Assembly: GCA_036274895.1 (NCBI GenBank) | Contig: DASUEU010000085.1 | Span: forward strand, 62,001-126,000 | Reading direction: 5' to 3' | DNA length: 64,000 nt | From: CALMKX01 sp036274895 | GTDB taxonomy: Bacteria > Acidobacteriota > Thermoanaerobaculia > Multivoradales > SZUA-115 | Part shown: in pieces, positions 60,393-64,000 of the stretch | Position numbering within the stretch: position 1 is the first letter of the stretch | Layout of the letters: every line of letters begins with the position of its first letter | The notes under the pieces: generated by a model | The model's input: the letters and a program-made list of their open reading frames with translations, nothing else | What the model was told of the DNA's origin: nothing | Databases searched by the model: none | Made by a program: the position numbers and the translations under genes

Positions 60393-62042
60393 ATGAGCGG
60401 GAAAGCGAGCCCCAGCGGAGAGACAGGCCTCTACGAACAGATGATGGCGGCGATCGGCGGCGCCGCCCACCTCCCGGCCGCCAAGCAACCCCGCCCCTCG
60501 GCGGCGGTGGTGCTCTGGCGGCAGAGCGGCGGCGGGCTCGAGGTGTTCTGGATCCGCCGGGCCGACACCCTGGCCTTCATGGCCGGCTGGCACGCCTTTC
60601 CCGGCGGTGGCCTGGCCCGGACCGACGCGGAGTGCCCCTTGCTCGGCCTTCCCATCGGCGCCGAGGGTTTTCCCGGCCCGGCGGCGATGCCGGAGACCTT
60701 GACCGAGGGCATCGAGCCGCCCCCCCACCTGATCCCCGGCCTTGCCGCCTGCGCCCTGCGCGAGCTACTGGAGGAGACCGGCATCCTGCCCGTGCCCGAG
60801 CTCTTCGCGGGCTCGCCATCCCCTGACCTGGCGCAGCGGCTGGCCCGGGCTCGCCGGGCCTTGAACGAGGGCAAGCTGTCTCTCGCCGAGACCCTCACCG
60901 CGGTGGGCCTGGAGGCGGATGCCTCGCGGCTCACCTTCGCCGGCCGCTGGCTCACCCCGCCCCTGGGGCCGCTGCGCTTCGACAACCGCTTCTTCCTCCT
61001 CGAATGGCCGGCGGACCTCCCCGTGCAGCCGACCATCGAGCCCGGCGAAGCGGTCGAGGGCGAGTGGATCGACCCCAGCCTGGCCTTCGAGCGCTGGCGG
61101 CGGGGAGAGGTGATCACCGCTCCCCCCATCCTCCACCTGCTGCGGGTGCTCGCCGAGGACGGCGTCGCGGCCGGCCGCCCGCGGCTGCTCGAGCCGGCCG
61201 AAGCCAATCTGGGTCCCTTCCGGCGCATCGAGTTCCGGCCCTGGGTGGTAATGCTGCCGCTCAAGGCCGGCACCCTGCTGCCGGCCACCCACACCAACGC
61301 CTATCTGCTCGGCCGTGAGGAGCTGGTGCTGGTGGACCCGGGCTCGGCGGCGCCGGGGGAGATCGATCGCCTGGAGGCCGCCGTACAGGCCACCGCCGAG
61401 CGGGGCCAGCGGGTCGCCGCGATCTGGCTCACCCATCACCACCCCGACCACGTCGGCGGCGTCCTCGCCCTGGTCGAGCGGCTGGGGCTGCCGGTGGCCG
61501 CCCACGCCGAGACCGCCTCCCGCGTGGCCGCTCGGGGCATCCGGGTCGACCGGCTGCTCGAGGACGAGGAGCGCATCCTCCTCGCCGGGAGCCCGCCCTT
61601 CCCGGTGCGCGTGCTCCACACCCCGGGGCACGCTCGCGGGCACCTCTGCTTCCTCGACGAGGAGGGCCGCTCCCTCTTGGCCGGTGACCTGCTCTCGACC
61701 GTCTCGACGATCGTGATCGACCCGCCCGAGGGGAACATGGACGACTACCTGGCCTCGCTCGAGCGGATCCGCGCCCTGGGGCCGCTGACTCTTTTCCCCG
61801 CCCACGGCCCGCCGGCCAAGGACGGGGCAGCCACCCTCGCTGAGCTGATCCGCCACCGCCTGTGGCGGGAGGAGCGCATCCTCGAAGCGTGGCGAGAGGG
61901 CATGCGTGAGGTCGAGGCCCTGGTCGAGCGGGTCTACGAGGACGCCCCGCCCCCCGCCCGCCCGCTGGCCGCCCGCCAGGTGACAGCCCACCTCGAGAGG
62001 CTGCGGCGAGCGGGCTTCAGAACGCGATCTGGAAGCGGCTGA
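60393..62042 (+). CDS. Nudix hydrolase fused to LACTB2-like metallo-beta-lactamase domain
   Basis: The 549-residue protein joins two hydrolases. The N-terminal half (about 35-260) is a NUDT-like Nudix domain with AFPGGGL and the Nudix box helix ACALRELLEETGIL. The C-terminal half (about 285-540) is an MBL-fold domain with THHHPDHVGG, HTPGHARGHL, GDLL and a late FPAHG, as in LACTB2-type ribonucleases/thioesterases. The pair may act on one substrate such as an acyl-CoA or a nucleotide. A TAGAAT box ends 10 nt before the ATG. The 3' end overlaps the porin gene by 26 nt. Confidence 0.88.
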   Translation: MSGKASPSGETGLYEQMMAAIGGAAHLPAAKQPRPSAAVVLWRQSGGGLEVFWIRRADTLAFMAGWHAFPGGGLARTDAECPLLGLPIGAEGFPGPAAMPETLTEGIEPPPHLIPGLAACALRELLEETGILPVPELFAGSPSPDLAQRLARARRALNEGKLSLAETLTAVGLEADASRLTFAGRWLTPPLGPLRFDNRFFLLEWPADLPVQPTIEPGEAVEGEWIDPSLAFERWRRGEVITAPPILHLLRVLAEDGVAAGRPRLLEPAEANLGPFRRIEFRPWVVMLPLKAGTLLPATHTNAYLLGREELVLVDPGSAAPGEIDRLEAAVQATAERGQRVAAIWLTHHHPDHVGGVLALVERLGLPVAAHAETASRVAARGIRVDRLLEDEERILLAGSPPFPVRVLHTPGHARGHLCFLDEEGRSLLAGDLLSTVSTIVIDPPEGNMDDYLASLERIRALGPLTLFPAHGPPAKDGAATLAELIRHRLWREERILEAWREGMREVEALVERVYEDAPPPARPLAARQVTAHLERLRRAGFRTRSGSG

Positions 62043-63411
62043 AGAGGGCCTTCTCCTCCGGCCGGTCGCCGCCGGCGGCACCGCCCTCGAAGCTCGTCTG
62101 GTCGTAGTCGAGCAGGAGCCGCACACCCTTGGCCAGATACCAGTTGACTCCGAACCCCCAGCTGGTCGCCTCGCGGGCGGCGCTGGCCGGGTTGGCGAAG
62201 ACGGGGAAGGCGTCGTCGTCGATCGTCAAACGGTGCCAGCGCGCCGCGATCTCGAGGGCGCCCCAGCCCCCCATGCCAGCGACCAGGGGCTTGCTGGGAT
62301 TCACCCCGCGGTAGGACGGCGAGCCGCCGAAGAGCACCCAGGACACCGTGACCTGATGAGAGCCGTGCTCCAGCTCGGCCCGGCTCGCCCCCCGCTCCAC
62401 CTCCTGGCGCGAGCGCACCAGCTCGGCCAGCAGGCCGAAGGAGCCGCGGTAGAGGTGCAGCTGGGGCGACCAGCGGCCGAGGCTGCCGTCGGCCAGGGTG
62501 GTGCCCGCCGCGGTGCCGTCCGAACGGTAGGAAAAGAAGGCCGCCTGCCCGGGCGTGCGATAGCTGGGCAGGCCCGGGGTGGCGGCGGAGCCCTCGCGGT
62601 CGCCCCGGGAGGCGGCCAAGCCTAAGCCAAGCCCGGCCCAGGGGCTGGCGGTCTGGCCCGCGAAGGGCTGGACGAAGACGCGAGCGGCCAAGTCCTTGGC
62701 GTCCTCGGCGTCGCCGTCGCCACTGCCGCCGTCGGCGACGCCGTTGAGGTAGGCCAGAGCCCAGCTCACCTTCTCACCTGCGAGCCCTCCGGACAGCTGC
62801 ACCCCGAGATCACGGTTCGGTACCAGGTTGGTGGGCAGGGCGCGCTCGACGAAGACCAGGTCCGTGGCCGACTGCAACCGCTCGAGGCCGAAGGGGGACT
62901 TGAACTTGCCGGCGCGGATCTGCAACGCCTTCGAGAGCTTGAAGTCGAGGTAGGCGTCCTGGAGCACGGTCCGCCCCTCGCCGAAGTCCGGCATGATCCG
63001 GAAGTCGAAGCGGTAGAAGAGGGTGCCCTCGAAGATCGGCCGCACGCGCCGGAGCACGAAGGTGTCGGTGGCCGGCCGCTCGCCGTCGTCCAGGAAGGCC
63101 CGGCCGTCGGCGTGGACGTAGCCCCGCAGCTTGAGCTGGAAAGCGCCGTCGGCCGAGCGCAGGGAGAAGCCGTTGCGGTCGGCGGTGACCGTGACCGCCG
63201 TCTTGGCCTTCTCGGCCGCCTGCTCGGCCGCGATCTCGTCTCGCCGCTCGAGGATGCGCAGTTTGCGCTCCAGCTCCTCGATGCGCTCTTCGAAAGTGGG
63301 TGCCGGGACCTCCGGCGGTGGAGTGGCCGGAGCCTGGGCCCCGGCCATCGAGGTCGTCCCCAGCACTGCACCGAGCAGCAGGGGGTAGAACGAGACGCTC
63401 ACGTTGCGCAT
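62017..63411 (-). CDS. Phosphate-selective porin O/P-like outer-membrane protein
   Basis: The 464-residue protein has a signal peptide (about 1-25), a coiled coil (about 40-70, EERIEELERKLRILERRDEI) and a 16-strand-type barrel with FRIMPDFGEGRTVLQDAYLD, GKFKSPFGLERLQSATDL and a C-terminal aromatic FQIAF end. These match the OprP/OprO family, which admits phosphate or other anions. The GGAGGAAG site confirms the ATG at 63411. Confidence 0.9.
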   Translation of the reverse strand: MRNVSVSFYPLLLGAVLGTTSMAGAQAPATPPPEVPAPTFEERIEELERKLRILERRDEIAAEQAAEKAKTAVTVTADRNGFSLRSADGAFQLKLRGYVHADGRAFLDDGERPATDTFVLRRVRPIFEGTLFYRFDFRIMPDFGEGRTVLQDAYLDFKLSKALQIRAGKFKSPFGLERLQSATDLVFVERALPTNLVPNRDLGVQLSGGLAGEKVSWALAYLNGVADGGSGDGDAEDAKDLAARVFVQPFAGQTASPWAGLGLGLAASRGDREGSAATPGLPSYRTPGQAAFFSYRSDGTAAGTTLADGSLGRWSPQLHLYRGSFGLLAELVRSRQEVERGASRAELEHGSHQVTVSWVLFGGSPSYRGVNPSKPLVAGMGGWGALEIAARWHRLTIDDDAFPVFANPASAAREATSWGFGVNWYLAKGVRLLLDYDQTSFEGGAAGGDRPEEKALFSRFQIAF

Positions 63412-63574
63412 GGTGGGTCTTCCTCCCGGGTCTCTGGGCCGGCGCCGAGAGGCAACCGGCACGGCAGGGGCCAAGCCTAGGAAGGCCGGGTCACAGGGTC
63501 AGTCGCAAGACGGTGACGCGCCCCAGCGAGCGCCATGCGAGAGAGGCGATCTCCCCGGGTTAGACTTCCCCCGC

Positions 63575-64000
63575 GTGCGCGAGCCGGTTTGGCAGGAGGC
63601 GGAGCGGAGGCTCTCGACCAGTCCTCCCTTTCTCGCTCTCCTCGATGGTCTGGCTCACTCGGGCCGGCCGCGGGAGAGGCGGGACCTCGTGCGCCTGCCG
63701 CTCGCCGCCGCGGCCTGGGTGGCGGAGCTGGTGGGGGAGGCCCTGGGCCGCCCGGTGCTAGCCCTGGTTCCCGGCGAGGCCGACGCCCTGGCCTGGCTCG
63801 AGGCGGCCGAGCTCTTCGGCGACCCGCGCCGAGGACCGATCCTCTACTTCCCCGCTCCCTCCCTCTCTCCCTATCACGAGGCCGAGACCTCCCTGCTGGT
63901 GCGCGCCCAGGAGGCCCTGGCTCTGGACGCCGTGGCCCGAGGCCGGGCGCGGGCGGTGGTGGCGACACCGCGCTCTCTCTTTCGGCTGCTTCCCGAGCCG
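63575..64000 (+). CDS. mfd: Transcription-repair coupling factor Mfd, N-terminal part (runs off right edge)
   Basis: From the GTG at 63575 an open frame of 142 codons reaches the edge. It matches the start of Mfd: a helical lead, then RPVLALVPGEADALAWLEAAELF, a GPILYFPAPSLSPYHEA stretch and RAVVATPRSLFRLLP (in pieces), which form the UvrB-like damage-recognition part. Mfd removes stalled RNA polymerase and recruits UvrA. A TAGACT box ends 8 nt before the GTG, another leaderless-type promoter. Confidence 0.85.
   Translation, partial: MREPVWQEAERRLSTSPPFLALLDGLAHSGRPRERRDLVRLPLAAAAWVAELVGEALGRPVLALVPGEADALAWLEAAELFGDPRRGPILYFPAPSLSPYHEAETSLLVRAQEALALDAVARGRARAVVATPRSLFRLLPEP

Overview
The window is 64 kb of G+C-rich chromosomal DNA, densely packed with genes on both strands and containing no rRNA, tRNA, CRISPR array, phage or insertion sequence that I could find. 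Several families point to Acidobacteriota, probably a Thermoanaerobaculia-like lineage: an acidobacterial-type VWFA-related protein, a GWxTD protein, a TPR-bearing sigma-54 activator, a GldA/F/G-like ABC cluster and dispersed REP-like hairpins. The placement is an inference from gene content. Outer-membrane genes (LpxH-like, porin, Mla proteins, OmpA-like lipoprotein) indicate a diderm cell.

Layout. 1-1600: the edge of a PMT/ArnT-like glycosyltransferase and an unusual two-HTH, histone-H1-like DNA-binding protein. 1600-8300: a tightly overlapped leftward operon (LpxH-like, AroA, sigma-54 regulator, two peptide-type ABC permeases). 8300-12900: Mrp, PlsC and a rightward MlaE-F-D lipid transporter. 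13000-16250: a UDP-sugar operon (4-epimerase, UDP-glucose dehydrogenase, UDP-glucuronate decarboxylase). 16260-24000: a YggX-like protein with extra CxxC motifs, a VTT membrane protein, a ClpX-like ATPase, a TPR protein, B3/B4 and KAS III proteins, GTP cyclohydrolase I and a methyltransferase. 24007-24243: a short gene with an in-frame TGA in a CxxU context, very probably a SelW/Rdx selenoprotein with its own SECIS hairpin. 24438-31200: an ECF sigma factor with a membrane partner made of YfbK parts without the VWA domain, an RlmD/TrmA-type RNA methyltransferase, an esterase, an RNase Z-like hydrolase and an archaeal-type GAPDH homologue. 31200-38800: VWFA protein, OmpA lipoprotein, TlpA thioredoxin, B12-dependent ribonucleotide reductase with NrdR boxes, B12-dependent methylmalonyl-CoA mutase and a NYN protein with a hairpin leader. 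38900-46500: the GldA/F/G-like ABC cluster, two PIN toxin-antitoxin pairs nearby, S4 and AI-2E proteins. 46600-64000: DinB, a Ser/Thr kinase, FumC, a large secreted protein, CarB, an M1 peptidase, a Nudix-MBL fusion, a phosphate-type porin and the start of Mfd.

Two general habits of the genome can be read directly. Many first genes of transcription units carry a TANNNT-like -10 box only 6-10 nt before the start codon, which implies leaderless mRNAs. Inside operons, adjacent genes very often overlap by exactly 4 nt (ATGA, GTGA or TTGA), which allowed many start codons to be corrected from longer open frames. A smaller set of genes has classical TTGACA-type promoters with longer leaders (the HTH protein, NrdJ and the NYN gene).
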